Shown: positions 36,382 to 45,332 of the stretch, one piece after another
Layout of the letters: every line of letters begins with the position of its first letter
How positions within the stretch are numbered: the stretch's first letter is position 1
The notes under the pieces: generated by a model
The model's input: the letters and a program-made list of their open reading frames with translations, nothing else
Databases searched by the model: none
What the model was told of the DNA's origin: nothing
Source of the DNA: Anaerobacillus alkaliphilus
Lineage (GTDB): Bacteria; Bacillota; Bacilli; Bacillales; Anaerobacillaceae
DNA length: 64,000 nucleotides
Assembly (NCBI RefSeq): GCF_004116265.1
Contig: NZ_QOUX01000037.1
Location: forward strand, 101,773-165,772
Reading direction: 5' to 3'
Program-made: the position numbers and the translations under genes

Positions 36382-37377
36382 GTGCGTATGATTAGCATGG
36401 AGGAATATGATAGAAAAACGATGCAGCTTGCGGAGCCAATTATTGATTATCGTAAACGAGTTCTGCTCGCGGGTGGTTCAACTATTCATCCTAAGTATAT
36501 GGAGAAATTAAGAGAAATTGGAATTAGAAGTTTAATAATTGAAGACGCAAAATCAGTTGGGATTACATTAGATGAAATGATCGACATGCCTACATGGATT
36601 GATGCGATAGCTACAGTCGAAAGAGCATATGAGCAGGTAAGAAGAGGCAAGGAGATTGTACTTTCTGAACTGCAACAATCTGTCAAAAAGTTAATTAATG
36701 AAGTTTCACAACGGAAAGCAATTATCTTGATCCCTACATCGTCGATTGATCAGAAATTATCAGAATATGCCCATGCTGTGAATGTTACTCTTATATCATT
36801 GCAAATTGGGAGAAGACTAAATCTAAATCAACTTCAGCTTAATAGTCTTGGTCTTGGTTGCCTTCTTCATGACATTGGAAAGGTTCTAACAACTGAAGAC
36901 TCTCAACATCCTGATAAAGGTTTTCAGTATTTAAAAGCAAATCGAGAACTTTCGTTGTTAGTGTCACACATTGCCTATCAGCACCACGAAGCCTTTGATG
37001 GCTCTGGTTTCCCTAGAGGTTTAAAAGGGAATGATATTTTAGAATTTGCGCAGATTTGTAGTGTAGCCAATGATTATGAGAACATGGTATCAGAAAGTGG
37101 CATACAACCGCATGAGGCAATTGAAAGAATTATGGCCTTAGTTGAAAAGAAATATAGTCACCATGTAGTCCTTAGCTTTACAAACGGGATAATTAGTTAT
37201 CCACCTGGTACTCATATACGTTTAAATAATGGGTTATTTGGGATTGTTACCAGAATTGAGAGCCATTTACACCGTCCGATAATAAAAGTTGAAGGAATTA
37301 GTGATGAAGTCGATTTAAGCGAACAATCTACGTTATTTATTGAGAAAGTTTATAATGATATAATCAGTGATCAATAA
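36382..37377 (+). CDS. HD-GYP-like domain protein
   Basis: 331 residues. Residues about 1-110 form an N-terminal region common to Bacillus HD-GYP proteins (AEPIIDYRKRVLLAGGSTIH), followed by an HD domain with HDIGK near 168, SHIAYQHHEAFDGSGFPRGLKG near 200-220 and a final Asp in VANDYENM. The GYP signature reads GFPRGLKG, so Tyr is replaced by Phe. HD-GYP proteins hydrolyse cyclic di-GMP; activity here is likely but unproven. The start is GTG, with AAGGGG 9 bp upstream. Its position after cheY suggests a link between second-messenger turnover and motility. Confidence 0.85.
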   Translation: MRMISMEEYDRKTMQLAEPIIDYRKRVLLAGGSTIHPKYMEKLREIGIRSLIIEDAKSVGITLDEMIDMPTWIDAIATVERAYEQVRRGKEIVLSELQQSVKKLINEVSQRKAIILIPTSSIDQKLSEYAHAVNVTLISLQIGRRLNLNQLQLNSLGLGCLLHDIGKVLTTEDSQHPDKGFQYLKANRELSLLVSHIAYQHHEAFDGSGFPRGLKGNDILEFAQICSVANDYENMVSESGIQPHEAIERIMALVEKKYSHHVVLSFTNGIISYPPGTHIRLNNGLFGIVTRIESHLHRPIIKVEGISDEVDLSEQSTLFIEKVYNDIISDQ

Positions 37378-37380
37378 CAG

Positions 37381-37440
37381 GATTGACTAATAAATACATA
37401 GAAGATTTTCTCTTCTATTTTATTAGTCAATCTTATTTTT
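37381..37440 (+). terminator. Terminator of the cheY/HD-GYP unit
   Basis: Long stem: GATTGACTAATAAA pairs with TTTATTAGTCAATC, with an inner ATAGAAGA/TCTTCTAT stem, followed by TTATTTTTTTG. Bases 37441-37681 hold no clear gene, apart from a possible 43-codon frame at 37545-37676. Confidence 0.88.
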
Positions 37441-37681
37441 TTGTTTTGCTTGTATAAGGATTGAATGTTATGAAAGTCTAAAGCTAAAGGAAACATAATA
37501 ATTTTTGGACATTTTTCTTTTAAAAATATCGAAACAAGAATAGAATGAATGTTGTAGAAAAGAACTCTCACTATTTTAAAAGAAGAAATTGGGCAACTGC
37601 AACGAGAAGACGTACAAGCCATTTCATTGAACGTTTCTTTAAGATAAATATGTGTAAAATAAAACAGAGGGAGTGATATAA

Positions 37682-38164
37682 ATGAAAATATTTAAACCAA
37701 GTTATGAATTTGAACACTTTACGGATGTTTCTTTACAATTTCTAAAAGATAACAATGTCCATGCAATATTTTCTGATCTTGATAGTACGTTAGCAGCTCA
37801 TGATCAATTGGGTGATGATCAATTTACCCGTTGGCATGAAAGGCTAGAAGCTAATCAAATTAAATTAATTGTGGTATCAAATAACAGTCAAGGGAGAGTG
37901 GATCGTTTTACGAAACCTTACAATATTCCTGGCTATGGAAGATGTAATAAACCAGCCCCAAGTAAAATAAGATCGATCATGAAGGAAATTGGTGTTAAAG
38001 AGACAGATAGTATCTTCTTAGGAGATCAACTATTTACTGATGTCTTATGTGGTAAGCTTTTAAAGATGAAAACAGTCCTTGTAAAACCCTTAGGGATTGA
38101 ACATGAACCATGGACAGTGCGTTGGAAAAGGGGTCTGGAGGCAAGCATAAAAAAAATGTGGTAA
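37682..38164 (+). CDS. YqeG-like HAD family phosphatase
   Basis: 160 residues of the YqeG/HAD-IIIA group. HAD motif I is FSDLDSTLAAHD (the family often has DLDNTL), motif II is IVVSNNSQGRV, and the C-terminal acidic motif is FLGDQLFTDVLCG. Relatives include YqeG and mitochondrial phosphatidylglycerophosphate phosphatase GEP4. It is short like B. subtilis YqeG, but is not followed by yqeH here, so it may be a paralogue. AGAGGGAGTG precedes the ATG. Confidence 0.87.
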   Translation: MKIFKPSYEFEHFTDVSLQFLKDNNVHAIFSDLDSTLAAHDQLGDDQFTRWHERLEANQIKLIVVSNNSQGRVDRFTKPYNIPGYGRCNKPAPSKIRSIMKEIGVKETDSIFLGDQLFTDVLCGKLLKMKTVLVKPLGIEHEPWTVRWKRGLEASIKKMW

Positions 38165-38239
38165 GGTATACTAACTAATGCAATTTACCTTTTAATGTCC
38201 CATTTAATGGAGCAAAAAAAACGGTTAGGGTGTTGATAT

Positions 38240-38782
38240 ATGATCTACATTTATAATTGTTATGGTGGAACGCATTCATCTGCGTTAGCAGCAGCATACC
38301 ATTTGAATAAGCTGCCTAAAGATCGACTTCCAACAAAAGAAGAGATATTAAACATCGATATCTTTAATAAGCTTACAACTAAGGATATGGGTAGAATTAT
38401 ATTTCATGGGAAAGATGAAGAGGGTCACAAGGTTTACACGTTAGGGAGAGGAAAGTCAAAGGCATTGGTTCCAGCCTTAAAAGAGCTTCTTTTCTTGGTA
38501 AACGATGACCACCCTCAAACGGATAAGGTAATCTTGTCAAATGCATCTCCTACAGTTCCTATGGCTATGACTTTTGGAGGTTTATTTTCAAGACGTTTCC
38601 ATATTGATTTCATTGGCATTCCCCTTCTGATTAAAGGGGCGCACCAAACGTATCATAATATCGTTTCATTGGTTGAGAAAACAAAGTCAACTGGAAGAAC
38701 AACTTCTAAACAAGTGGAAATCTTAGAAAATAAACAATTAGAAGCAAACAAACTGTTCGGAGACTCTAGTTCCCATAACTAA
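38240..38782 (+). CDS. DUF3189 family protein
   Basis: 180 residues beginning with the family's hallmark MIYIYNCYGGTHSSALAAAY. The function is unknown. A conserved GGTHS near the start and the segment VILSNASPTVPMAMTFGG around residue 100 are visible; there are no membrane segments. It follows the YqeG-like gene by 75 bp in the same direction without a terminator, so co-transcription is possible. A weak GGTGTTGAT site precedes the ATG. Confidence 0.85.
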   Translation: MIYIYNCYGGTHSSALAAAYHLNKLPKDRLPTKEEILNIDIFNKLTTKDMGRIIFHGKDEEGHKVYTLGRGKSKALVPALKELLFLVNDDHPQTDKVILSNASPTVPMAMTFGGLFSRRFHIDFIGIPLLIKGAHQTYHNIVSLVEKTKSTGRTTSKQVEILENKQLEANKLFGDSSSHN

Positions 38783-38799
38783 CATATGTTGTTAACACT

Positions 38800-38829
38800 A
38801 AGCGCACCAAGACAAAGGTGTGCTTTTTC
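38800..38829 (+). terminator. Terminator after the DUF3189 gene
   Basis: Stem AAGCGCACC / GGTGTGCTT (one G-U), loop AAGACAAA, then TTTCTT. Confidence 0.75.
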
Positions 38830-38848
38830 TTAAAGGAGAAGAAATATC

Positions 38849-39697
38849 TTGAGTGGGAATCGGCATCTATTATTTATTCACTTTGCAGTCGTTTTATTTG
38901 GTCTTTCTGGTCTTTTTGCTAAATTTATAGCATATCCTGCCGTTTTAATTGTACTTGGAAGAGTCTTTTTTGCAGCAATATTTTTATTTTTTATTATGAA
39001 ATCTATAAAGCTCTCTTTCAGTCTTACATACAAAAAAGACTTCATATTGTTTTTTTTACTAGGATTAGTTCTAGCTATTCATTGGTCTAGCTTCTTTTAT
39101 TCCATTCAGGTATCAACAGTGGCAATTGGCCTAATTACATTTGCTACGTTTCCAGTCTTCTCAGTTTTTTTAGAACCAATTCTTTTAAAAGAGCGATTTC
39201 ATAGAAAAAATCTGATGTTTGCTTTGATAACCTCTATTGGTGTACTGTTAATTGTTCAAGAATTCAATTTTAAAAACCACCTATTTATAGGTGTAATATG
39301 GGGACTCTTATCAGCAGTTACATTTTCAATTTTATCAATATTAAATCGTAAATTGGTAAGAGGCTATTCTAGTATTATTGTTGGATTCTATCAAAATTGT
39401 TTTGCATTTATTGTTTTAGTGCCATTTTTATTATTTGTTCCCTTTCATTATGAAGGTAAAAATATATTTCTACTAATTATTTTAGGGGTTATCTTCACCG
39501 GTGTATCACATGTTTTATTCATTGAGGGCTTAAAATCAGTAAACGTACAAACCGCTAGTATTATTGCTGTTCTTGAACCTGTATATGGTATTATAGCGGC
39601 TATCTTTTTCTTAGCAGAAATTCCAACAGTTCAAGAGGTTTTTGGGATTGTTATTATTTTGAGTATGGCTATCTATGTGACCATAAAAAATAAATAG
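38849..39697 (+). CDS. EamA/DMT family permease
   Basis: 282 residues with ten predicted TM segments in two EamA repeats (about 5-130 and 145-280). Typical segments are LGLVLAIHWSSFFYSIQVST in the first repeat and LKSVNVQTASIIAVLEPVYG in the second. These proteins export or import metabolites such as amino acids; the substrate is unknown. The start is TTG at 38849 with AAAGGAG 10 bp upstream. Confidence 0.9.
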   Translation: MSGNRHLLFIHFAVVLFGLSGLFAKFIAYPAVLIVLGRVFFAAIFLFFIMKSIKLSFSLTYKKDFILFFLLGLVLAIHWSSFFYSIQVSTVAIGLITFATFPVFSVFLEPILLKERFHRKNLMFALITSIGVLLIVQEFNFKNHLFIGVIWGLLSAVTFSILSILNRKLVRGYSSIIVGFYQNCFAFIVLVPFLLFVPFHYEGKNIFLLIILGVIFTGVSHVLFIEGLKSVNVQTASIIAVLEPVYGIIAAIFFLAEIPTVQEVFGIVIILSMAIYVTIKNK

Positions 39698-39719
39698 GAA
39701 GCTGCAATAACAGCTTCCT
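39696..39719. terminator. Terminator between convergent genes
   Basis: Perfect 9-bp stem AGGAAGCTG / CAGCTTCCT, 6-nt loop. The better T-tract is on the minus strand (TATTTATTTTTTA), so it mainly ends the phosphotransferase gene. Confidence 0.75.
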
Positions 39720-39725
39720 AACTTT

Positions 39726-40727
39726 CTAAAAATAATCTGGAATTTGAACACTTACAATAGGAGTTTCAAAGATAATTCTCTCTCTTAATTCGTTTAAGAC
39801 TGATTTTTGCTTATCATTTAACGTACTCAAGTCCCATTTCTTATGAAGTACACCATAAAGCTCACAATCTCTCAGTTTTAAAAATAGTGGGATATCTTTT
39901 AGGATATTCAAGTCAATGGCATGCTCGCTTAAATAGCCTTTCATGAAAGCTGGCAGAAATGTTTCATTAATGAAAGTTTCTTTGTCAGTTAAGCTTGAAT
40001 TAAACCAAACCGAGTAATAGATTGGAATAGCAATATCACTAATGATATGGTGGTAAGAAGCATCGTCAAAATCAAAGATTGTTATAGTTTCACCATCAAA
40101 AAAGAAGTTTCCAGAGTGAATATCGGAATGTATTAAGCGATAACGTTCCGAATCCTTTGGTATGCTCTTGACGTCATTCAATATTTTCTCGACTTTCTCT
40201 TGAATAGGTAAATCATCACTAGGAATAGAAGGAGCAAATTGAAAATCAAATTCTTCTACTAAATCGGGACGTTTTACAATTTTTTCTGCTTCAACATAAT
40301 TTTCGCTTAATCGATGTAACACCCCAGTTGCTTTTCCCCATGCAAAGAATAATTTTTCATTAAAACATGCATCACTAACCTTGACTGCCTTACCTTTTGC
40401 TTTTTCGAAAAGGCTAACAAAAAAGTGTGTTCCTTCTGCTTCAATTATTTCTACCAAATTTCCGCTTTCTGATGGGAATGGTCCACAGACAGGTGCATTA
40501 TTAGCCTGTAGATACTGTAACCACGCTAACTCTGCTTCAACCTGCTCTTTTGTTCTGTGACTACTATGCGTAAATCGAAGAATACACTCTTCGTTGTTTT
40601 TTCTTGCAGAGAATACGTAGTTTTCGAAGCTTCCTAGTTTTTCCAAGCTATCATTGTCCAAACCAAATATTATTTTGCCATAATTAATTACATCATCACT
40701 AAAAAGAACTTCTACTTCTTTTTCCAA
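39726..40727 (-). CDS. Aminoglycoside-phosphotransferase-like kinase (APH fold)
   Basis: 333 residues of the APH/choline-kinase/homoserine-kinase superfamily. The catalytic Brenner motif is LIHSDIHSGNFFFDG near residue 200 and the metal-binding Asp is in ITIFDFDDASYHHIISD. An ATP-binding Lys/Arg region lies in EECILRFTHSSHR. In Bacillus such genes are usually metabolic kinases of unknown substrate rather than resistance genes. The start is TTG with AGGGGAT about 7 bp upstream. Confidence 0.85.
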   Translation of the reverse strand: MEKEVEVLFSDDVINYGKIIFGLDNDSLEKLGSFENYVFSARKNNEECILRFTHSSHRTKEQVEAELAWLQYLQANNAPVCGPFPSESGNLVEIIEAEGTHFFVSLFEKAKGKAVKVSDACFNEKLFFAWGKATGVLHRLSENYVEAEKIVKRPDLVEEFDFQFAPSIPSDDLPIQEKVEKILNDVKSIPKDSERYRLIHSDIHSGNFFFDGETITIFDFDDASYHHIISDIAIPIYYSVWFNSSLTDKETFINETFLPAFMKGYLSEHAIDLNILKDIPLFLKLRDCELYGVLHKKWDLSTLNDKQKSVLNELRERIIFETPIVSVQIPDYF

Positions 40728-40871
40728 AATAAATCCCCTAACCTCTCTAAAGTTATTTTTATTATGTAAATATTACCATTGAACTTCTGATTTGTTTAGT
40801 AATAATTTTCGCTATCTCATCAATTTATAGCTATAATACTATTATGAGAATTTTCATTTGGGGGGATAAGT

Positions 40872-41642
40872 ATGAGAGAATGGGAGCAAATCTTATCAGA
40901 TATTAAATCTTGGGTTTATGAAGCAGGAGAAGAACAGATTAGACGCTTTAACCAGCCAATGAATTTACAATATAAGTCTGCTGAAATTGATATTGTCACA
41001 GAGGTTGATCTTTGGACAGAAAACTTCCTCGTAAATAAGATACATACAAATTATCCTGGACATCGTATCTTAACAGAAGAAAGCGGTGCTCATGATGGAA
41101 ATGAAAATTACGAATGGGTCATTGATCCCATTGATGGAACGACAAACTTTGCCCATGGATTTCCTTTATTTTGTATTTCCATTGGAGTTAAATATAATGA
41201 TGAGACAGTTTTGGGTGTTGTCTATGTACCAAAACTTGGTGAACTATATGAAGCTATGAAAGGCTATGGTGCTAAATTAAATGGTGAACCAATACAAGTC
41301 TCTCAAATTAAGAGATTACAACTTGCTGTTCTAGCAACAGGTTTTCCATATGACCGGGCGTCTGATCCTCAAAATAATGTAGACAACTTCGTTAATGTCG
41401 TAACCAAGGTTGCTGGGATAAGACGTACAGGTAGTGCGGCCATAGATTTATGTCAAGTTGCTTCAGGTAGATTTGATGGATACTGGGAGTTAAAACTAAA
41501 ACCTTGGGATATAGAGGCAGGACTTTTGATCGTTAGTGAAGCAAAAGGACGTATTAAAAGGATAAATGGCGAAAAGGGTATCTTTGTAATTGTTGGAAAT
41601 GAGTCAATCTATGAAGCGTTAGATACACTAGTAAGTGGTTAA
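40872..41642 (+). CDS. Inositol monophosphatase family protein
   Basis: 256 residues with both metal-binding signatures: EVDLWTE and EESG upstream of WVIDPIDGTTNFAHGFP (near residues 85-100), and the C-terminal WDIEAGLLIVSEAKG (near 213). The family removes phosphate from myo-inositol monophosphates and, in many bacteria, fructose 1,6-bisphosphate or NADP. GGGGGGAT precedes the ATG. It ends at a short hairpin (41645-41680) with T-rich tail. Confidence 0.92.
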   Translation: MREWEQILSDIKSWVYEAGEEQIRRFNQPMNLQYKSAEIDIVTEVDLWTENFLVNKIHTNYPGHRILTEESGAHDGNENYEWVIDPIDGTTNFAHGFPLFCISIGVKYNDETVLGVVYVPKLGELYEAMKGYGAKLNGEPIQVSQIKRLQLAVLATGFPYDRASDPQNNVDNFVNVVTKVAGIRRTGSAAIDLCQVASGRFDGYWELKLKPWDIEAGLLIVSEAKGRIKRINGEKGIFVIVGNESIYEALDTLVSG

Positions 41643-41644
41643 AA

Positions 41645-41680
41645 GGGGGGATGACAATAAGTCATCCTCTTTATTTGTCG
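41645..41680 (+). terminator. Probable terminator of the IMPase gene
   Basis: GGGGATGAC / GTCATCCTC stem with an AATAA loop followed by TTTATTTG. Confidence 0.65.
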
Positions 41681-41758
41681 AAACTTCTTCTTCAATTATT
41701 GGACATGTGTAACGTAGATATGATCTAAGGATCTAATCTTTACGAAGGAGAGGAAACT

Positions 41759-41944
41759 ATGAATGTTATAGAGCAATCCATTTATGATATTAAGTTAGAA
41801 AAAGATGATGAGCTAGGAAGAGAATTAGTGGAGATTATTAGTACGGAAAAGAAACAACATAAACGCGCAAAAGTATTGGTCCACCAAGTGATCCAGATTG
41901 ACGATAGTACTTACACTGCTATCATAAATATCTTAGAAGAGTAG
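41759..41944 (+). CDS. Small hypothetical protein, 61 residues
   Basis: Not recognised. AAGGAGAGG lies just before the ATG, which makes translation likely. The protein has an acidic helical first half and a lysine-rich middle (EKKQHKRAKVLVHQV), no cysteines and no membrane segment. It is convergent with the small basic protein gene at 41955. Confidence 0.6.
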   Translation: MNVIEQSIYDIKLEKDDELGRELVEIISTEKKQHKRAKVLVHQVIQIDDSTYTAIINILEE

Positions 41945-41954
41945 AGGTGAGCCT

Positions 41955-42194
41955 CTACCCTTCTGATTGCAAGAAAGAATTTATCTTCTTTTCTTGGGAA
42001 CTAGTGGCCTTGTCCAGTCGTCTTAATTTCCGATGATACTTTCTCGTTTTCAGTAAATGCCTTGGCGAGTTATAAAAATAGAATTTCACGTAGTGCCAAT
42101 TCTTCCAAAAACTAAACCATCGAATAAGGAATTTTGTGTATGAGGAACTTATAGCAAGCTTCCAATCAGAGGGAATTTTATAACGAAATTTCAT
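41955..42194 (-). CDS. Small basic hypothetical protein, 79 residues
   Basis: Not recognised. It is rich in aromatic and basic residues (FLIRWFSFWKNWHYVKFYFY in the middle, then KTRKYHRKLRRLDK), so it could associate with membranes or nucleic acid. A strong AGGAGG site lies 5 bp before the ATG. Only 10 bp separate its stop from that of the gene at 41759. Confidence 0.55.
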   Translation of the reverse strand: MKFRYKIPSDWKLAISSSYTKFLIRWFSFWKNWHYVKFYFYNSPRHLLKTRKYHRKLRRLDKATSSQEKKINSFLQSEG

Positions 42195-42429
42195 CTTTGT
42201 CCTCCTAAATATCGGTTTGTAATATATATGAAGGGAAGTAAGAAATTATCATTATAGAAATAAATGTGTAGCCTTTGTGAAGTCTATTGATAGAAAGATA
42301 AAACAATAGTAAAGTAGGTTTATAAGTTAAGAAATTAAATAGAAAAAAGATATTTAGGGAGCTAAATTTTTTTATCAGAATTTGTGAATTACTTCACAAA
42401 TAACTGAAAACCAAAGAGGGGGAATTTAA

Positions 42430-42687
42430 ATGTTATTTGAGATTAGTCAATCAGCTGCAAATTTTTACAAACACGAATTTATGTTAGGAGATCATGAAGC
42501 AGTTCGCTTATTTGTTCGCGGTGCTGAAGGTTTCTTTTTAGGGGTAGAAAAAGAGATGCTAGAAGAAGAGGCTTATATTATAGAAAAAGATGGAATAAGA
42601 TTTTTTATTACTGAAAACGATCAGTGGCTTTTTGATGGTAAAAAGTTAGATTTTGATCAGCTTAATGAGACAATGGTCTTATCTTAA
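42430..42687 (+). CDS. HesB/YneR-like protein without iron-sulfur cysteines
   Basis: 85 residues related to the HesB/IscA fold in the YneR branch: it starts FEISQSAANFYKHEF and continues with RLFVRGAEGFFLGVEKE and IRFFITENDQWLFDG. The cysteines that bind iron-sulfur clusters in IscA/SufA are absent, so it is not a standard scaffold. AGAGGGGG precedes the ATG. The stop codon is formed across the left boundary of the MITE at 42687. Confidence 0.75.
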   Translation: MLFEISQSAANFYKHEFMLGDHEAVRLFVRGAEGFFLGVEKEMLEEEAYIIEKDGIRFFITENDQWLFDGKKLDFDQLNETMVLS

Positions 42688-42850
42688 GGCTCTTTTTCGT
42701 AAACATTGTGGCTTTTTTACCCTAAAATAATCGGAAAAATACCCTAGATGAAGATATCAGCCAATAAATTATGTAAGAAAAGAGCAATACTTACTAACTT
42801 AGTTGTGAATTCTTAGTATTTTTAAGCAACAAACTTTGCGAAAACAGCCT
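42687..42850 (-). mobile_element. MITE copy 1 (164 bp)
   Basis: A non-coding element with terminal inverted repeats (AGGCTCTTTTTCG at the left; complement of AGGCTGTTTTCGC at the right), flanked by a 6-bp target duplication ATCTTA at 42681-42686 and 42851-42856. It matches the reverse complement of the element at 56053-56246; 45 consecutive bases in the middle are identical (42740s to 42780s), and this copy lacks about 30 bp of inner hairpin. Strand is given relative to copy 2. No transposase is encoded, so mobilisation would be in trans. Confidence 0.88.
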
Positions 42851-42865
42851 ATCTTAAAGAGAGTA

Positions 42866-42900
42866 AACCCCTGGCTTTATGCCAGGGGTTTTGTTTATTT
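42866..42900. terminator. Terminator between HesB-like and glgP genes
   Basis: Perfect 10-bp stem AACCCCTGGC / GCCAGGGGTT with loop TTTAT. T-rich on both sides. Before the MITE arrived this hairpin would have lain about 10 bp from the HesB-like stop codon. Confidence 0.85.
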
Positions 42901-42902
42901 AG

Positions 42903-45332
42903 CTAGCTAAGCCTTGGTCTTATTTTCCAGATGTCTGTAGCGTATTCTTGAATCGTACGATCACTAGAGAATTTACCGGAGTGTGCAATATTCGTAACAC
43001 TCATGCTAAGCCATTTTTTACGGTCGCGGTAGGTTTGATCCACAAGTTCATGAGCTTCCGCATAAGCATCAAAATCTTTTAAAACAAAGTACTCATCATT
43101 ATTAGATAGGATTGAGTAATATATATCTTTAAACTCACTTTCTCCCCCAGGAAGGCGATCTTTCATTAGTTCATCTAAAACATTCTTTACCCGATAGTCG
43201 TTATTATAGATATCACGGGCTCGATAGGAGTTCTCAGTAGAGAGTTGCAAGACTTCGTCAGCAGTTAATCCAAAAATAAAGATATTCTCTTTTCCAACAA
43301 AATCACAAATTTCTATGTTTGCTCCATCGAGTGTTCCTAGTGTTAGGGCACCATTCATCATGAATTTCATGTTCCCTGTTCCGGAGGCTTCTTTGCTTGC
43401 TGTAGAAATTTGTTCACTAATATCAGCTGCTGGCATAATCTTTTCTGCTAATGAGACACTGTAGTTTTCTAAGAAAACTACTTTTAGCTTATCTTGAATG
43501 GTTGGATCGTTATTTACGACTGTAGCTACTGAATTGATTAGTTTAATAATTTTCTTTGCATAATGGTACCCAGGGGCTGCCTTTCCACCAAAGATAAAGG
43601 TTCTTGGGGTAATATTTACATTTGGGTTGTCAGTTAATACTTGATATAAATGAATAATGTGAAACACGTTGAGCAGTTGTCGTTTATAAGCGTGCAATCG
43701 TTTTACTTGAACATCAAAAATAGAGTCTAGATTTACTTTTATTCCATTCGTTTCGTATATATAGTTTGCAAGTCTTTCTTTATTTTCTTTCTTTACAGTA
43801 GCAATCTTTTCTTGAAAGGCTGCGTCGTTTGAATATTTTATTAAACTAGTCAATTCTTTTGGATTGTTAATCCATCTAGTCCCAATTGCCTCATTAATAG
43901 TAGAGGTTAATCTTGGATTTGCATTCAATAACCAACGACGGTGCGTAATACCATTAGTTTTGTTGTTAAACTTTTCGGGATAGAGTACGTAGAAATCTTT
44001 CATTTCTTTCTTCTTTAAAATATCTGTATGAATTTTTGCAACACCGTTAACAGAATAAGATGCTACGACAGCCAAGTGAGCCATTCGAATTTCATCATTG
44101 CCAACGATTGCTAAGGAAGAAATTTTATCCCATTGGTATGGATAACTACTCCATAGTTCACGACAATAACGTTCGTTTATTTCCTCAATAATCATATAAA
44201 TTCTAGGTAATAACTGTTTTACCATAGAGACCGGCCATTTTTCCAGCGCCTCACTTAATGTTGTATGATTTGTAAAGGAAACTGTTTTCTGAGTAATGTT
44301 CCATGCTTCCTCCCAGCTGAGGTTTTCATCGTCAATTAAAATTCTCATTAATTCAGGAATAATCAAAACCGGATGCGTGTCATTAATATGGATCGCAATT
44401 TTTTCTGATAAAAGGGATAAATTATTGCCATACTCTAATTTAAATTGTTTGAAGATACTTTGCATCCCAGCAGAAACAAGGAAGTATTGTTGTTTAAGGC
44501 GGAGAATTTTTCCCTCTATCGTAGAATCATCGGGATAAAGGAAACCAGAAATATCTTCAATAGATCTTTTGTATTCGAGAAAATTATCATAATCTACTCT
44601 ATTTGATGTCAGTAAATTAAAGTCTTCTCGGCAGGACTCTGCACTCCAGAGCCTTAATGTATTGACTGTGGAATTTAAGTACCCAACAACAGGAACATCG
44701 TATGGTACAGCTAAGACTGTATCAAAGTTTTTGTGATTGAAAGATAGCTTCTGGTTTTCTTCCCTCATCTCTACGTAGCCACCAAAACGTACTCCAATTG
44801 TCTGATCAGCACGACGAACTTCCCAAACATAGTCTTCTTGTAGCCAGTAGTCAGGTAATTCTGCTTGGTAACCATTTATAATCTTTTGCTCAAAAAGCCC
44901 ATATTTGTAGCGAATGCCACATCCATGACCAGGAAAGTCTAAGGAAGCTAACGAATCAAGAAAGCAGGCAGCAAGGCGTCCTAAACCACCATTACCAAGA
45001 CCAGCATCATGTTCTTCGTTATAGACATCTTCTAATTGAAAGTCCATTTCTGTTAATCCTTCTTTAATAATTTCAGCCAATCCAGAATTTATAATATTTG
45101 TTTGCATCAATCGTCCCATTAGAAATTCCATCGAAAAATAGTAAACTTGTTTTTCATGATTATCTTTATAGTTAGTAGTTGTTTCAATCCAATCCCTCGA
45201 TACATATTCACGGATAAATTGTCCAAGTGTGACATAAACATCGTGTATAGTCGCATCGGCAATATTCTTACCGATCTGTTTTTCTAGACGATTGGTAAAT
45301 TCAATTTTGAATTCTTCCTTTGAAAAGCTCAT
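42903..45332 (-). CDS. glgP: Glycogen/starch/alpha-glucan phosphorylase
   Basis: 809 residues, the normal length of bacterial glycogen phosphorylase. It releases glucose 1-phosphate from alpha-1,4-glucan chains using pyridoxal phosphate; the PLP-lysine motif is in EASGTGNMKFMMNGALTLGT near residue 640-660. Other family signatures are YYFSMEFLMGRLM, GLGNGGLGRLAACFLDSLAS and HINDTHPVLIIPELMR. The ATG at 45332 has GAGGAG 7 bp upstream; the frame from 45347 lacks a site. No glgBCDA genes are adjacent, so it may serve maltodextrin or stored glycogen from elsewhere. The pgcA product, about 16 kb away, could handle its glucose 1-phosphate. Confidence 0.94.
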   Translation of the reverse strand: MSFSKEEFKIEFTNRLEKQIGKNIADATIHDVYVTLGQFIREYVSRDWIETTTNYKDNHEKQVYYFSMEFLMGRLMQTNIINSGLAEIIKEGLTEMDFQLEDVYNEEHDAGLGNGGLGRLAACFLDSLASLDFPGHGCGIRYKYGLFEQKIINGYQAELPDYWLQEDYVWEVRRADQTIGVRFGGYVEMREENQKLSFNHKNFDTVLAVPYDVPVVGYLNSTVNTLRLWSAESCREDFNLLTSNRVDYDNFLEYKRSIEDISGFLYPDDSTIEGKILRLKQQYFLVSAGMQSIFKQFKLEYGNNLSLLSEKIAIHINDTHPVLIIPELMRILIDDENLSWEEAWNITQKTVSFTNHTTLSEALEKWPVSMVKQLLPRIYMIIEEINERYCRELWSSYPYQWDKISSLAIVGNDEIRMAHLAVVASYSVNGVAKIHTDILKKKEMKDFYVLYPEKFNNKTNGITHRRWLLNANPRLTSTINEAIGTRWINNPKELTSLIKYSNDAAFQEKIATVKKENKERLANYIYETNGIKVNLDSIFDVQVKRLHAYKRQLLNVFHIIHLYQVLTDNPNVNITPRTFIFGGKAAPGYHYAKKIIKLINSVATVVNNDPTIQDKLKVVFLENYSVSLAEKIMPAADISEQISTASKEASGTGNMKFMMNGALTLGTLDGANIEICDFVGKENIFIFGLTADEVLQLSTENSYRARDIYNNDYRVKNVLDELMKDRLPGGESEFKDIYYSILSNNDEYFVLKDFDAYAEAHELVDQTYRDRKKWLSMSVTNIAHSGKFSSDRTIQEYATDIWKIRPRLS

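Noticed and set aside
37371..37622. 83-codon minus-strand frame after the HD-GYP-like gene
   Set aside because: It covers a strong terminator hairpin and low-complexity AT-rich DNA, and has no ribosome binding site.
39726..40727. Aminoglycoside resistance gene
   Set aside because: The APH fold is shared by many metabolic kinases, and there is no mobile context or resistance neighbour.
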